Below the pieces are notes generated by a model. That model made no database searches, had not been told where the DNA came from, and saw nothing but the letters and a program-made list of their open reading frames with translations. Shown one piece after another: positions 24,280 to 35,750 of a stretch of 64,000 bases of DNA (its first letter is position 1; every line of letters starts with the position of its first letter). The DNA is taken from positions 11,196,221-11,260,220 of the forward strand of contig OX387192.1 of NCBI GenBank assembly GCA_947561395.2, read 5' to 3'. The stretch is from Buxus sempervirens. Its lineage: Eukaryota > Streptophyta > Magnoliopsida > Buxales > Buxaceae. Position numbers and translations under genes: made by a program.

Positions 24280-24420
24280 GTATTCGGCAACTCAGGCCGG
24301 ATACTAACACAATTCTTTGTATCCGACATTATCTGTCGGATATATACAAAACACTTTGTATTCGACAATTAATATCGGATAAACAATGAAAAGCTTTTAT
24401 CCGAATTTTTACTTCAGATA
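24280..24420. promoter_or_regulatory. Dyad array in LTR U3 (four 23-bp units)
   Basis: Units are at 24280-24302, 24320-24342, 24359-24381 and 24398-24420. The second is a perfect dyad: TATCCGAC, 7 nt, GTCGGATA. The first is TATTCGGC ... GCCGGATA, with a matched change in both arms. They lie 75-215 bp from the LTR start, where LTR enhancers usually lie. Confidence 0.75.
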
Positions 24421-24496
24421 CAGAAGAAACATTGCTCTTTTAATGATTTTGGCCAATTATTCATCTTTTTATGTAGTGCAATTTGGGGTGTCTACA

Positions 24497-25445
24497 CATA
24501 GTTTTAAGCACGATTCCGAAAGGGCCTTCTAACATTAAATATAGTATAGAATTTGGGATTTTTTTACTATTGGATAAGGGTGTCAGACAGTTGTGTTGTG
24601 CCGATTGAGTCATGCCAAGTTGCCAACCGTTTCGTGCTGCCCACTTGCTCAACTATGCCATGCCTAGACTCATGTCATGTTTGTCAATCTGGCCATGCCC
24701 ATGAGATCATGTCCCATTTTAATTATAACTAATATAATTTATATTATATAAATTATTCTATAGCTTTAATTATGATATTATATAAGTTATTATAAGTTAC
24801 CTGTATAAATTATATTTTACTAGCAGACGGCATGTGTAGTAAGGAGACAAAATGAAAAGGAAAAAAAATCCATGTAAATAGACGACAAAATGACATCACA
24901 AAGAGAAAGAGGTCGACAAGGTGGTTTGAATATTTTTAATCATGGGTTCAACTCGCACCATGGTATGGAGTGAGCTGACGGAGAAAAGCTACAAGGAGGA
25001 TATGGCCTGACGGAGAGTTACGCAGGCTTTCGGCCCTCAGTCTCTCGTCCCTCTCTTGCCTGAAAGAAAGGATGGAGGCAACAGGTACGCCCCTTCACTC
25101 TCTCTCTCTCTCTCTCATGCCTCGTATGCCTCTGGTGCCGATCGAAATAGGGGCGATCACCGGAGCCGGAGCCGGCGCCGGCACTGAAACACTGCGAAAA
25201 AGTAAATACAAGTTTTTTTCTTTCTAATGTCTTCTTACATTCAACACTTCTCGTACAAGATTTTTTTTTGATCGGTAACACTTCTCTTACAAATTAGGCC
25301 ACCTGAAAAAATTTTCTTCTTCGTCTTTTATAATCGTGCTTATAGTTAGATCTTATTTCTTTTCAACGCAAACCCACTTGATTATTTTAGGCAACTAAGT
25401 TGGTTAACCGCATACATGACTAGTTACCGTTGAACAGAAGGGAAA
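24497..25445 (+). promoter_or_regulatory. Upstream region of the host oxidoreductase gene
   Basis: This is the only sequence between the retrotransposon LTR and the gene's ATG. It holds a CT microsatellite (about 25091-25116) and a GC-rich block (25150-25185). No clear TATA box was found near the start. A region of about 950 bp would have to serve as promoter and 5' UTR, with LTR sequence next to it. Confidence 0.45.
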
Positions 25446-25758
25446 ATGGCGGCAACTTCAATCTTTTCCCCAATTCCTAACCCTAGTCCGAGATCCTTGG
25501 TATCTCATTTCCGTTTATCATTGAGTGTTTTTGACTGTATAATTCCCAAGATTTCTTGGTTATCGTCGCCATTGACGAAAAGGGTTAAATTTGTTTGTTG
25601 CTGTTCAGATCCTATCACTGAATCGCATTCATTCGATGTGGTAATCGTGGGAGCCGGAATCATCGGTTTGACCATTGCGAGACAGCTTCTGATGGGATCC
25701 GATCTCTCAGTTGCAATCGTCGATGCGGCTACGCCATGTTCGGGTGCTACTGGTGCTG
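25446..25758 (+). CDS. Exon 1 of a plastid-targeted FAD-dependent oxidoreductase (DAO family)
   Basis: ATG 25446 opens 104 codons. Residues 1-55 are Ser/Pro/Leu-rich with few acidic residues, like a chloroplast transit peptide. Residues 64-75 (DVVIVGAGIIGL) are the ADP-binding strand-loop-helix of FAD enzymes (GAGIIG at 69-74). CSGATGAG near residue 98 is the FAD-contact loop of glycine oxidase / D-amino-acid-oxidase-like proteins. The exon ends in GCTG before GTAAGC (phase 1). Exon 2 is 29.4 kb away. Without splicing the frame stops at 25904. Family placement is firm; the substrate is unknown. Confidence 0.85.
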
Positions 25759-25924
25759 GTAAGCTTCAAGTGTTTCTTCTCAACTTCGAGTTGCTTGTTT
25801 TGGCTCCGTTGGTAATGCTAGATTTGACTTCTTGGGAAAGCTGGGGTGTATCGTATCATCCATTGCTTTTGTTTTTTTGTTTTTTTTTTTCTTGGTTTGT
25901 GTAAGAAATGTCCTAAATACCCTT

Positions 25925-26052
25925 TAAAATAATTATCTATTTTAAAAAACCGTCACTTTATTTTTTGCCATTTTAGTACTTTTAAGTAACAGAAAATATA
26001 CTCGCATGACCCATTTTATATAATACCAACAATTTATTACGTGTAGGGGACT
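25925..26052. other. Start of intron 1, no element recognised
   Basis: AT-rich intronic sequence up to the target duplication of the first MULE (TAAATGTTA, 26053-26061). Nothing else was recognised. Confidence 0.4.
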
Positions 26053-26061
26053 TAAATGTTA

Positions 26062-28214
26062 GGGAAATTTGCAGGGACACCCCCTGAGGTTTTTGACTAT
26101 TACAGTCAGACCCCTGAGCTTTGGAAGCAATCACTAACATCCCCTGAGATGCGCCCATTGCACACATACACCCCCTGCCGTCAACTTTGTGTGAACGGCG
26201 TTACACTACTTCCATGAAACCCGGTTTTTTTTGAACCGTGGTTGAACCGGGGTCATAAACCTGGTTTTTTTTCCCTATTCTTTCTCCTTCCCACGCCCTA
26301 ATCCCTGTTGCCCCTTTCATTTTTTTCTCCTCCTCCTTCCTTCCAACGGCCCCTTCTGTCTCCCCCTTCGAACAGATCTATTAGCTCCCCCATTTGTGAT
26401 TGCATCCCCATTTGTGATTGCATTTCAGATCTGTGAACAAGGTCAGGGACACGTTCATCAGCTTTTTCCAAGGGAAGAGTCAGGTCTACTGGAAATCACG
26501 TATATTGGAAATCCAACTCTTCTCTTTGCTAATGCCGGTTTGATCCTCCTTCTCTTCTTTATCTTACAGTTGTTGTTTTGTCGATTAGATTTGATTGGAT
26601 TGAATTGGTTGCAGTTGGGACCTTGATTTCAGTTGTTGCTTTATCTTTCTCCACTTTCTTTCAGATCTGTGAACTTTTGTGTTTGGAAGATTGTCGGTCC
26701 CTTTTTACATGTTGATTCCCTCTCCTTTATCAGGCCGTGAACCCTACAAGGGGTGTTCCCCTGCTGTTCAATGAATTATCCTCATGTCCCTTATCTTATT
26801 TGAACCCTACGTCCTTTATCAGGCTGGGAACAGCAGGGGCTTATTTGAACCCCACGTCCTAAACCCCTGTCTGTGAACAGCAGAGGAAAATTCATTGAAC
26901 CCCACGTCCTTTATCAGGCTGTGGGAAATTTGTAAATCTAACAGCCCTTTTTTTTGAACAGCAGAGGAAAATGGGGCTTCAACATTTTCCTTATAAGATA
27001 TTTAAGTAATACTAACATCCCTTTTTTTTTTACTGGTGATTTAGTACCCAATCTTTCACCATTTACATGCACCATGCAACCAGGCCATGCTCAGAGCCTA
27101 ACCTAGAGAACAATAAAGGTGCAAAGGGTGGATTGAGCATTTCTCCCATAAGAGACCCTTTTTATGTGCAGTGAATAAGTAATTTAAATTTGAAAAAAGC
27201 AGACATGTAGCAATTTTAGCAAACAACTGGCCTACATAAAAACTAAACAATTCAGGTTTTACGGCCTTAAAGTTAGTAAGAGGAAAGGGTGTCTGAGAAT
27301 AATTTATATAATTCCTAAAGTCAAGGACGTGGGTCCAACTCCTTCAAACACAAAATGACGTTTCACCTGCTGTTCAATGAATTTTACAAATTTCCCACAA
27401 CCTGATAAAGGACGTGGGGTTTAATGAATTTTCCTCTGCTGTTCACAAACAGGGGCTTAGGACGTGGGGTTCAAATAAGCCCCTGCTATTTACAGCCTGA
27501 TAAAGGACGTGGGGTTCACATAAGATAAAGGACATGAGGATAATTCATTGAACAGCAGGGGAACACCCCTTGTGGGGTTCACGGCCTGATAAAGGAGAGG
27601 GAGTCAACATGTAAAAAGGGGCCGAAAATCTTCCAAACACAAAAGTTCACAGATCTGAAAGAAGGGGGAGACAGATAAAGCAACAATTGAAATCAAGGTC
27701 CCAACTGCAGCCAATTCAATCCAATCAAATCTAATCGACAAAACAACAACTGTAAGATAAAGAAGAGAGAGAGGATCAAATCGGCATTAGCAAAGAGAAG
27801 AGTTGGATTTCCAGTAGATGTGACTCTTCCCTTGGAAAAAGCTGATGAACGTGTCCCTGACCTTGTTCACAGATCTGAAATGCAATCACAAATGGGGGAG
27901 CTAATAGATCTGTTCGAAGGGGGAGAAAGAAGGGGCCGTTGGAAGGAAGGAGGAGGAGAAAAAAACGAAAGGGGCGATAGGGATTAGGGCATGGGAAGGA
28001 GAAAGAATAGGGAAAAAAAAACCAGGTTTATGACCCCGGTTAAAAAAAAACCGGGTTTCATGGAAGTAATGTAACGCCGTTTGCACAAAGTTGACGGCAG
28101 GGGGTGTATGTGCGCAATGCGTGCATCTCAGGGGGTGTTAGTGATCGCTTCTAAAGCTCAGGGGGTCTGACTGTAATAGTTAGAAACCTCAGGGGGTGTC
28201 CCTGAAAATTTCCC
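26062..28214. mobile_element. Non-autonomous MULE with ~900-bp terminal inverted repeats
   Basis: It starts GGGAAATTTGCAGGGACACC and ends with the inverse GGTGTCCCTGAAAATTTCCC. Both sides carry the 9-bp duplication TAAATGTTA (26053-26061 and 28215-28223), the hallmark of Mutator-like elements. The arms are about 26062-26960 and 27370-28214, around a 400-bp core. Within each arm there are repeats of an ACGTCCTTTATCAGGC module. No transposase is present. The termini ('...CCCCCTGAGGTTT') belong to a widespread plant MULE-MITE style. Confidence 0.9.
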
Positions 28215-28224
28215 TAAATGTTAC

Positions 28225-28587
28225 CGTGGTTTGACATTTCGGCGAAATTTCATTTTTGTAAGGTCAGCGACACGAATTGTCTAGTGAAAACAAGATTTCC
28301 CTAGTTTCCCTAATTTCAGTGAAATTGGTGAAATGTCGGCGAAATTTTCCTAGATTCCCCCAAAATTTCTCAGATTTTCCAAGATTTCCCTAGATTTCTC
28401 TATGTATGTATTTATTATGAATGTATTAAACTAAAACAATACAAGAAAAAGTTAAAAAACAAAAAAACCCATATTTGCCCCATTTCCCCTCAGTGGGGAA
28501 ATGTGGGGAAATATTCCTTGATTTCGGTGAAATTTCTCTAGAGCTTCTCCAGTGAAATGTTGGCGAAATGCGAAATTTCTATCCTTG
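28225..28587. mobile_element. hAT-type MITE next to the MULE
   Basis: It lies between direct repeats AATGTTAC (28217-28224 and 28588-28595), the 8-bp duplication of hAT elements. Left end is CGTGGTTTGACATTTCGGCG, and the inverted right end is CAAGGATAGAAATTTCGC. The ends are weakly matched but resemble the hAT-like element at 37301-38919. The interior is rich in GAAATTTC and TTTCCC. Confidence 0.6.
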
Positions 28588-28595
28588 AATGTTAC

Positions 28596-30756
28596 TAATC
28601 ATAATGACTTTTATGGGGTTGGGGATATTTGAATTCAGATCCATTTTTATTGGGAAAAAAACGAAGATTACCAATAGGGACATTTTGGTCACTTAAGTGT
28701 CAAAGATTAATGGTTGATAATAGAATATTCATTTTTTGTTTTGTTTTGTTGTGTGTGTGGATATATTATGTTATCAATAAGGGTTTTAATCGACTGTGTG
28801 ATTTTTTTTTTTTGGATGGATGATCAATTTTGGGTTATTTTCAGAATTTTTATCACTTTAGGCAACAGGATATGAGGCTTGAGAATCCATACTGGTCTTA
28901 TTCTTAGATTATGACAAATGAATTGCATTTGAAGATGATTGGGATCCACCATATATGATGGATCTCAATAAAGATCTCAAATATGAAAAATATTAGTTTG
29001 ATCAAATGATATCAGCCATGTGCTCTTTTTTATCTCTTTTTTCTCTATGGTTGAGAACCCATACTGGTTTTATTCTTAGATTATGACAAGTGATATGGTT
29101 CAAAATTATTGATCGAAGTCATGATGATGAGAAATAAAACTGTACAATTTTAATCTTTTACATTAATATTTTGATAAGTGGGATCCACGCAGCGGTTGCC
29201 CTTCATATTTCTTAAATTTGCCATTTATCAGATTTTAGTTTTTAGTGATCCAATTTTAGGTCTTAATGGCCAAAGTCAGGATGTTCAAATTGGTGTATTT
29301 TTCAAATTTTATGCAAGAAAGATGCTAGAATTAGGAGAGGGCCTATTGCTATGTGTCAAATGCTTTCTGGATGAAACTTAGCGAAGTGGGTTCCATTGAA
29401 AGTGCATGTGGGCAATTGAGAATTAGAATACACGGAAATTTGTCTCACAAAATTTCAAAGTTTGAAGTACTTCTATGGATAGCACCTGGCTTATCAGTAT
29501 ATTTTATTGTTTCTTTTCAAATTAGAAGAATATTCATGCTGGCATTACTCATTAGTGGTGGAAAAAACTTTTGAATTTCAATCATTTATTGGGAAACTGG
29601 ACTGAATGCCGGCCAGATCTGATTTGACTACTGGCTAATCCTTGGTTGAATAAGTGTGGAAAATAACTCTAAAAAAATGAGAAAGTAAATACAGCTTTCT
29701 TGCCTATTTCAGCCATTTGAGTTAGTGGATTAGACAGTTGTCTGGTTGTTTCGATTGATACATCACATTGATCCGGGCTGTGTAATGGTTAAACTGGTCC
29801 TACTGGATTCCCTCTATATATAATAATGATGATGAAGCAATATCATAGAAGATAAGGGAAGAATATACACGGAAAATACCTGTCCAAGGTTGTTAAAATG
29901 CCTAGGTGAAACTGCAAAATGAACTTGCTTGTAGCCTAGATGAATTAGCAGTCAGTCAGGCGAGAAGCTTTAGAGCTATTTCTTTTCTAATACTCTATAA
30001 GTACACAAAGCAAGCTGGAAAAACATATGCAATATGTTCTGAAAATAGTTCAATGTGATGCATACTGTGCCAATATAGCTTAACACAATGAGCACCAACA
30101 TGTTAGATGTAAGGAACTTAGAATGAGATGAATCCTAATTAAAAATAAAATGAAAGAATTATAAACCTGATTTGGTTAATAAATCTTAAAACAGATATCT
30201 AATATTCAAGATTTTTTACATGCCAATACCATCATATGAAGTGAATACATGAGTGTATAGTATTTACAGGGCAATGGAACATATGAATTATCTACCATGC
30301 ATCATTTTCAAACAAACAGTATTAGAATTAAGTAAATTGCAAAAATTAAAACTGCAAACCCATTACAGAATAACAGAAGAAAAATTTAAATTAGGGAAAT
30401 GAGGATAATAGTTTCAGGTCTTTACAAAAACAGAAGGAGAATTTAACAATATAATATGAGGTATAAATGAGAAGAGGAGAGAGAGAGAGAAAGATACGGT
30501 AGGAATTGCTTCTATAAAGAAAGAAGGGTCAATTGAATTGCAAAGAGAAAGGGGAAGAGAGATGAGAAAAGAGTGGGAGAGGCATCATATATTAAAAAGG
30601 AGAAAAGAAAATCCTAGAGGACGATGGAGGAAGAGAAAGGGCCTTGATTTTTTGCGCCTACTCCTTTCTTTCTAGTCAAATGGAGTTGTCTTAGGCTTTT
30701 TTTTTTTTTACATGAAACAAGTGGTTGAGTAATTATTTCTTATATATCTTGACATA
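28596..30756. other. Intron sequence, no element recognised
   Basis: AT-rich, without ORFs of known type. One short direct repeat is visible: GAG(A)AYCCATACTGGT.TTATTCTTAGATTATGACAA at about 28880 and 29050. GA-rich tracts lie at 30470-30630. The sequence is otherwise unremarkable. Confidence 0.4.
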
Positions 30757-31229
30757 TTTCTTCCAGCCCCGGGGTCCTCTATGAAGTGCATCGTCTGTGT
30801 TCCTTATGCAGCGTAATCCAACGGACCAAATTAAGTCAAGGCTATTACAGTAATTTCGACCACAACACATAAAAAACGATTAAAATTTCTCCTTGGCACT
30901 CTCCTCGTTTCGATGAAAACATGCGAAACATTTTGTATAACTTATAATCTTCACGACGTCTGCACTTTACTATCTTTACTCAGACTACGACAGGAAACAT
31001 GTTCTCTTTACTCACACTTCGAAGAAAGTCAACTTCGACTTCCAAGTATTAAGGAAGGATAACTACCCCACCATTACTCGTTATCGATTTAAGACTCCAA
31101 CAACCAATCTGAACCAGGTATATAAATATGTTTTCGGCTTTTTCCAATAATGTCCCTCTTATGAACCTGGTGAAACCTTAAATAAATATAGTCCTGAATA
31201 AAACAAGTTATAGTCGGGCTATTTTTGAG

Positions 31230-32440
31230 GAGTACGCCGCCACATATTCATAGGGTACCATGTGGTATCCTTAAAATTAACCTTTAGGTACCCCCATGGT
31301 AAACCTGGGGCACTTAAAAATTATTCATAGGTACATGAAGATAATTAATTTGTAAATACCATTCGAATATACAGAGTACTAATTAAGCAATAGGTACCTC
31401 CCCAAATAAGCCATAGGTTGGGGGTACTTAAGCCTTAGGTACCCCCCAAATAAGCCTAAGGTATACCCCAATTAAGCCTCAGGTACACCCCAAAACAACC
31501 CTTAGGTACCTCAGAAAAAGCCTCCCTCTCCCAAATAAGCCTTAGGTAACCCTCCAATTAACACTAAGTTACCCCCACAAAAAGGCCCCTTAAATAAACC
31601 TTAGGTACCCCCAAAATTAACACTTAGGTACCCCCTAAATAACCCTTAGGTACCTCCACAACCAGCTGTCAAATAAGCCTTAGGCACCCCCAAATAAGCC
31701 TTAGGTACCCCCCTAATAAACCTAAGGTACACCCCAATTAAGCCTTAGGTACACCACAAAGCAACCTTTAGGTACCCCCAAAAAGAGTATCCCTAATTAG
31801 GGCTGGAAATGGGTCGGATATATATCCGAATCCGATCCGAAATTACCGAATTCGGATATAGGATTTAGATCCACGGTTCGGATACGGATCTCGAATTTCG
31901 GATCCGAATTTTTTCGGATTTGGATTCGGATATACATGTATCTGATCCAAAAAAGATCCGAACCGAAAACATACTTATAATATATATAAACTTAGCCCAG
32001 ACCATGGTTCAATCATAAGTTAAAAGGGTTAAATCATCATTTGATTATTAGACACTTGGATTTGTGTTAAAATTTATAGTTAAATTTAATTTTATTGTTA
32101 AAATTGTTTTTTAAAGTTTCAGGTTCAAACAGGCTCGAATTAGGATTTCTGATCGAATTCGGATTTCGGTTTTGAATTCAGATTTAGGATCGGATATCGG
32201 ATCGAATTCGGATTTCGGATATTCATTGAATTTCGAATTCGGATTTAAGTATTAAAGATCCGTCGGATATCGGATCGAATTTGGATATCGGTAAATTTTT
32301 TTCGGATTGAATTCGGATCTTAGCAGATCCGTACCATATTCGACCGATTGCCACCCCTATCCCTAATTAAGCCTTAGGTACCCTCAAATAATTCTTAGGT
32401 ATCCCTCAAATAAGCCATAGGTACCCTCAAATCGCTTGGT
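31230..32440 (+). repeat. GGTACC-type minisatellite, left TIR (split by a MITE)
   Basis: About 20-22-bp units of the form CTTAGGTACCCCCAAATAAG are repeated with many variants from 31230 to 31789. A hAT MITE interrupts them, and they resume at 32368-32440. Each unit centres on the palindrome GGTACC. The same order of variants is found inverted in the right TIR. Confidence 0.85.
31798..32359. mobile_element. 562-bp hAT MITE inside the MULE left TIR
   Basis: Ends are TAGGGCTGGAAATGGG and, inverted, TAGGGGTGGCAATCGG. It is flanked by the 8-bp duplication TCCCTAAT (31790-31797 and 32360-32367). The interior is a series of TCGGATATCCGAATCCGAT-like motifs, typical of the plant 'GGGTGGCAATCGGGTCGG' hAT MITE group. 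It is absent from the right arm, so it inserted after the TIRs arose. Confidence 0.9.
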
Positions 32441-33123
32441 GCCGATTAATCTTAGGATCTAATTTTGATAAAACAAAGACTTCTTTTTCTCTGGAAAGTT
32501 CATCTCGAAGTTCGCGATTAATCGCGAGCTTAATCTCGAGTTCGCGATTAGTCCTGGGTCTTATTCATGGAAAATCAGTTTTTGGAATTCTATTTGCGGA
32601 ACTCGTGATTGATCTTTGGGCTAATCGCTCGGACATGTTTAGTCATTTTTTTTTACTTTATTACCAATATATTATATCTTGTTTTACCAAACCTAGGGGG
32701 ATGCACAAGGTCCAAAACTTATGTACCCCCTTAAAATAATTCATAGGTATCATGTGACTAGTTAACTTATAGATACTTAAAAATTGTTCCCCATGTAATT
32801 TAGCTTTGTAATAACCCCTCAAAATACCCCATAAGTACCACATTAGTGTACCTAGGATTTATTCTGAGGGGGTACCGCATTGTTATTTACAAGGGACCTC
32901 TGTATTAATCCAAATGTACGATATGGTATATTACAATTGAAACATTGGTACCGTTTGGGTACACTTCAGAATAAACACCAACTTGGCACATACTTAAAGA
33001 GAATGGTTATAAAATATGGTTATCTTGTGATTTTCATGGGTGCTATATATTATTATTAGTATGAATAGAGAATCAGTAATATGACATTCTAAGTAAAATA
33101 CTTGTTTTCCCTTATAGGGACAA

Positions 33124-35750
33124 ATGGATGAAGGCATTTCTATGAGTGGAAGTAAGCATTTAAGTGGAGATGAGGTCAGTGATGATATACCGGATATAAA
33201 TACCATGCCTAAAGCTGCAAGAGAGATGAAATTTGATGAAGACGAATGCCATACGTGGGAAAGGAATTCACATCAATCGAAGAAGCATATCAATTTTACA
33301 ACACTTACGCAGCACACAAGGGACTTCAGTATTCGAAAGAGTTGGATATGTAAAAGTCGGAAAGATGGCAAGAAGTTATCTAGGAGGTTTTTGTTGCTAT
33401 AAAGAAGGAAAGAAGAGAATAGACAAACGGGATAAAGATGTGAAAGTGAAAGCTAAAGACATGAAAGTGAAAGCTAAAAGACAATGGCATGATTTTGTAG
33501 TGAGCTTTGAGGAAGAGCATAATCATGAGGTTGTTATACCAAGTCAGGCTCACATGCTACCTTCACAAAGGAAAGTTACCGGGGCTTAATTAGCAGAAAT
33601 TGAATTAGCTGAAAGCAGTAGCATATGACCAAAACATGCTTTTGAATTCATGGGTAGACAAGTTGGTGGAAGAGAGAATTTGGGATTCTTACCTATATAT
33701 CATAAAAACCAGATGTATGACAGACAAAGAAGTATGAAAGTAGGAGATGGATCAAGTTTATTAATTTATTTTGAAGGAAAACTGAAGGGAGGACTTGTCG
33801 TTCTTCTATGTTGTACAAGTTGATGGGAACAATGAAATGACAAATTTTTTTTGGGCTGATCGGAAGATGCAAGAATACTAAAATAATCTTAGAGATGTTT
33901 GCTTTGATACAACTTATAGGACAAATGAAGCTCAAAAGCCATTTGCACCATTAATTGGAGTCAATCATTACAAGCATATAGTACTTTTCGGAGCTGCATT
34001 GCTTTATGATGAGACAAATGAATCCTTTGTGTAGTTGTTTGAAACATTTATAAAGGCAATGAATGGGAAAAAGCTAATTATCATCCTGCCAGACCAAGAT
34101 GTAGCTATGTCAGTTGCAGTTGCCTTTGTTTTGCCGAACACGTATCATCTTTTATGTGTATGACATTTGCACTAAAATTCGTTGAAGCATCTCGGTCACG
34201 TGTTCCAAATGAAAGACTTATTTTCATATGATTTCAATCGTTGTATATATGATTACGAGGAAGAGGCTAATTTCTTGCAAGCGTGGGACGATTTGATTTG
34301 AAAATACGATTTCCAAGACAATGAATGGCTACACGGCATATTTAAAATAAAGGAGAAATGAGCCATTGTATATGGAAGAACTACTTTTTGTGCTGACATG
34401 AGAAGCACCCAATTGAATGAAAGCTTCAATAGCTGGTTAAAGAAATACACGAAGTACAACATGGATGTCTCGTGTTTTTTTAACATTTTTCAAAGCTGTT
34501 GGATGATATCTGTTACAAGGAACATGAAGATAATTATAATATGAGCCAAAGTATTCCACGAATGATGGCGGATATCATTATATTGAGGCATGCAATGGAG
34601 GTATACACACCAAAGCTGTTTGAGACGTTTCAAGTAGAATATGCAAAAGCTCAGAATCTTGTTGTTAATGAGTGTTCACAGATTGAAACATCAATGAGGT
34701 ATAAAGTTAGTTTATTTGATAATCCGTGAGAGTATGTTGTTACATTTAACTCATGATATGTTGAAATGCAGTTGCAAGAATTTTGAATTTGTTGGAATTT
34801 TGTGTAGCCATGCCCTCAAAGTACTTGATGTGAGAAATATTAAGATGATTTTAAGTCAATACATACTAAGGAGGTAGACAAAGGATGCTCAGGGTTCAAG
34901 CACAAGTTATAGTCGTTTGTCGAATGAGGAAGTTGCAAAGTTGTCCATGGTTAAACGGTACGGAGAGCTTTGCCATAATGCAGTTAAATTATCAGCAATT
35001 GCCGCCGAATTTGTTGAGGCTTATGAATGCGTTGCACAAGGCCTAGTTATTTTAATGAAAGAAGTTGTAAATGTATTGAAGAACAAGCCTAGCACTTCCG
35101 CGGATGGAAAGGAAACAACAAATTTATCTAAAAATATTGCGATTAATGTGGTTGGACTTAAAAGGAAGGCGGGTCGTTGTCGTAGTGGACGTCGACCAAA
35201 GAATTTTTCTGAAAGGGCTCCACCACCAACACAATATGCAAGTCATAGCTCTGGATGGTAGTAATAATTACTTCATACTACTTGTGTATTTGTTTTTTCA
35301 TATGATGTTTATCATTTTATGGACGATTTTTTGATTGTTTATGAATTATATTTATTTCGTAGGGCTCTTATCAATTTGGAACAAATCTCGCGGTGACGGA
35401 TATGCATGCGAGAACAAATCCTACGGGTGAATTTTCAAAGTGGTCTATATTCCAACAACCTTGTACTTACACACATCTACTGTGGGTATATTTTTTAGAA
35501 GATCCAACTTGTCAATACTTTGTTTCAAGGCTAGTGCTTTCCAATGACATTCCATAAATTGCAGGGATCGTTAAGTCCAAGTTTATTTCAAGAATCCAAC
35601 TCAGACAATACTCTTGGCCAGATCAGTTTGCCTCCTATTCAAACTCTACTATAGAGAGATCTCCAGGAGTTTATAGTAGAGATGAAAACTTATTTGGTCA
35701 AGAAGGAGATTTAGGTCATTTCCCCGGTGTTTTGTGATCCCTTTGTGTAG
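33124..35750 (+). pseudogene. FAR1-like MULE transposase, decayed
   Basis: ATG 33124. Domains in order: N-terminal FAR1 DNA-binding region (33230-33560; FYNTYA-like then KSWICKSRKDGKK), a KHAFEFMGRQVGGRENLGF segment near 33640, the MULE DDE region (33840-34160; VCFDTTYRTNEA, FGAALLYDETNESF, CVWHLH-like), and the SWIM zinc finger near 34770 (CSCKNFEFVGILCSHALK, pattern CxCx10CxH). A C-terminal Arg/Lys-rich tail (SGRRPKNFSER) follows, and a probable last exon runs to about 35750. Frame changes and stops are many. The first ~340 bp of coding sequence lie within the TIR. It is related to the FHY3/FAR1 family, which derives from such transposases. Confidence 0.8.

Larger units (their letters stand above)
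1..24496 (-). mobile_element. Giant Tat-lineage Ty3/gypsy retrotransposon, 5' part, truncated by window edge
   Basis: Read on the minus strand, the order is 5' LTR (24496-22070), primer-binding site, long leader, gag, protease, reverse transcriptase, a first RNase H, a second RNase H (RVT_3-like) and integrase, ending near 11686. The dual RNase H, the PBS TGGCGACTCTGCTGGGGAC and LTRs starting TGTAGACACCCC are features of the Tat/Ogre lineage. Plus-strand genes of plant-mobile-domain type follow integrase, as in known Tat elements with antisense ORFs. The rc of the LTR start (GGGGTGTCTACA) and of its end were not found left of 11686, so the 3' LTR is probably outside the window. Reading frames shift near 13053, 14120, 14450, 15325, 17880 and 18420, so the copy is dead. 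Assigning the region left of 8600 to this same element is an inference. Confidence 0.8.
22070..24496 (-). mobile_element. 5' LTR of the Tat retrotransposon
   Basis: On the minus strand it starts TGTAGACACCCC (24496) and ends CCATGTCTCA (22070), 2427 bp. It holds a TATA box (24105-24112), a 130-bp tandem duplication (23690-23935) and a dyad array in U3 (24280-24420). It abuts the promoter side of the host oxidoreductase gene, whose ATG lies 950 bp further right. The target duplication cannot be checked without the 3' LTR. Confidence 0.8.

Noticed and set aside
25018-25281. Minus-strand 87-codon ORF upstream of the oxidoreductase
   Set aside because: Low-complexity translation over the CT repeat and promoter region of the host gene, with no domain.
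25446-25904. Oxidoreductase read as a single-exon 152-codon protein
   Set aside because: After CSGATGAG the frame turns hydrophobic and unrelated to the family, a GTAAGC donor is at the break, and the true continuation is found at 55190.
29750-30250. Possible SINE or tRNA-derived repeat (TGTAATGGTTAAACTGG)
   Set aside because: No convincing A and B boxes or tail could be paired, so it was left unassigned.
31798-32359. TATCCGA-rich block, first thought to be another copy of the 23-bp dyad array
   Set aside because: It is the interior of a hAT MITE with TCCCTAAT duplications. The motifs have no 39-bp spacing and no 8-7-8 layout.
31230-32440. GGTACC repeat array considered as CRISPR-like or satellite
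   Set aside because: Units are adjacent and variable with no unique spacers, and the array is mirrored in the other arm of a MULE with a 9-bp duplication.
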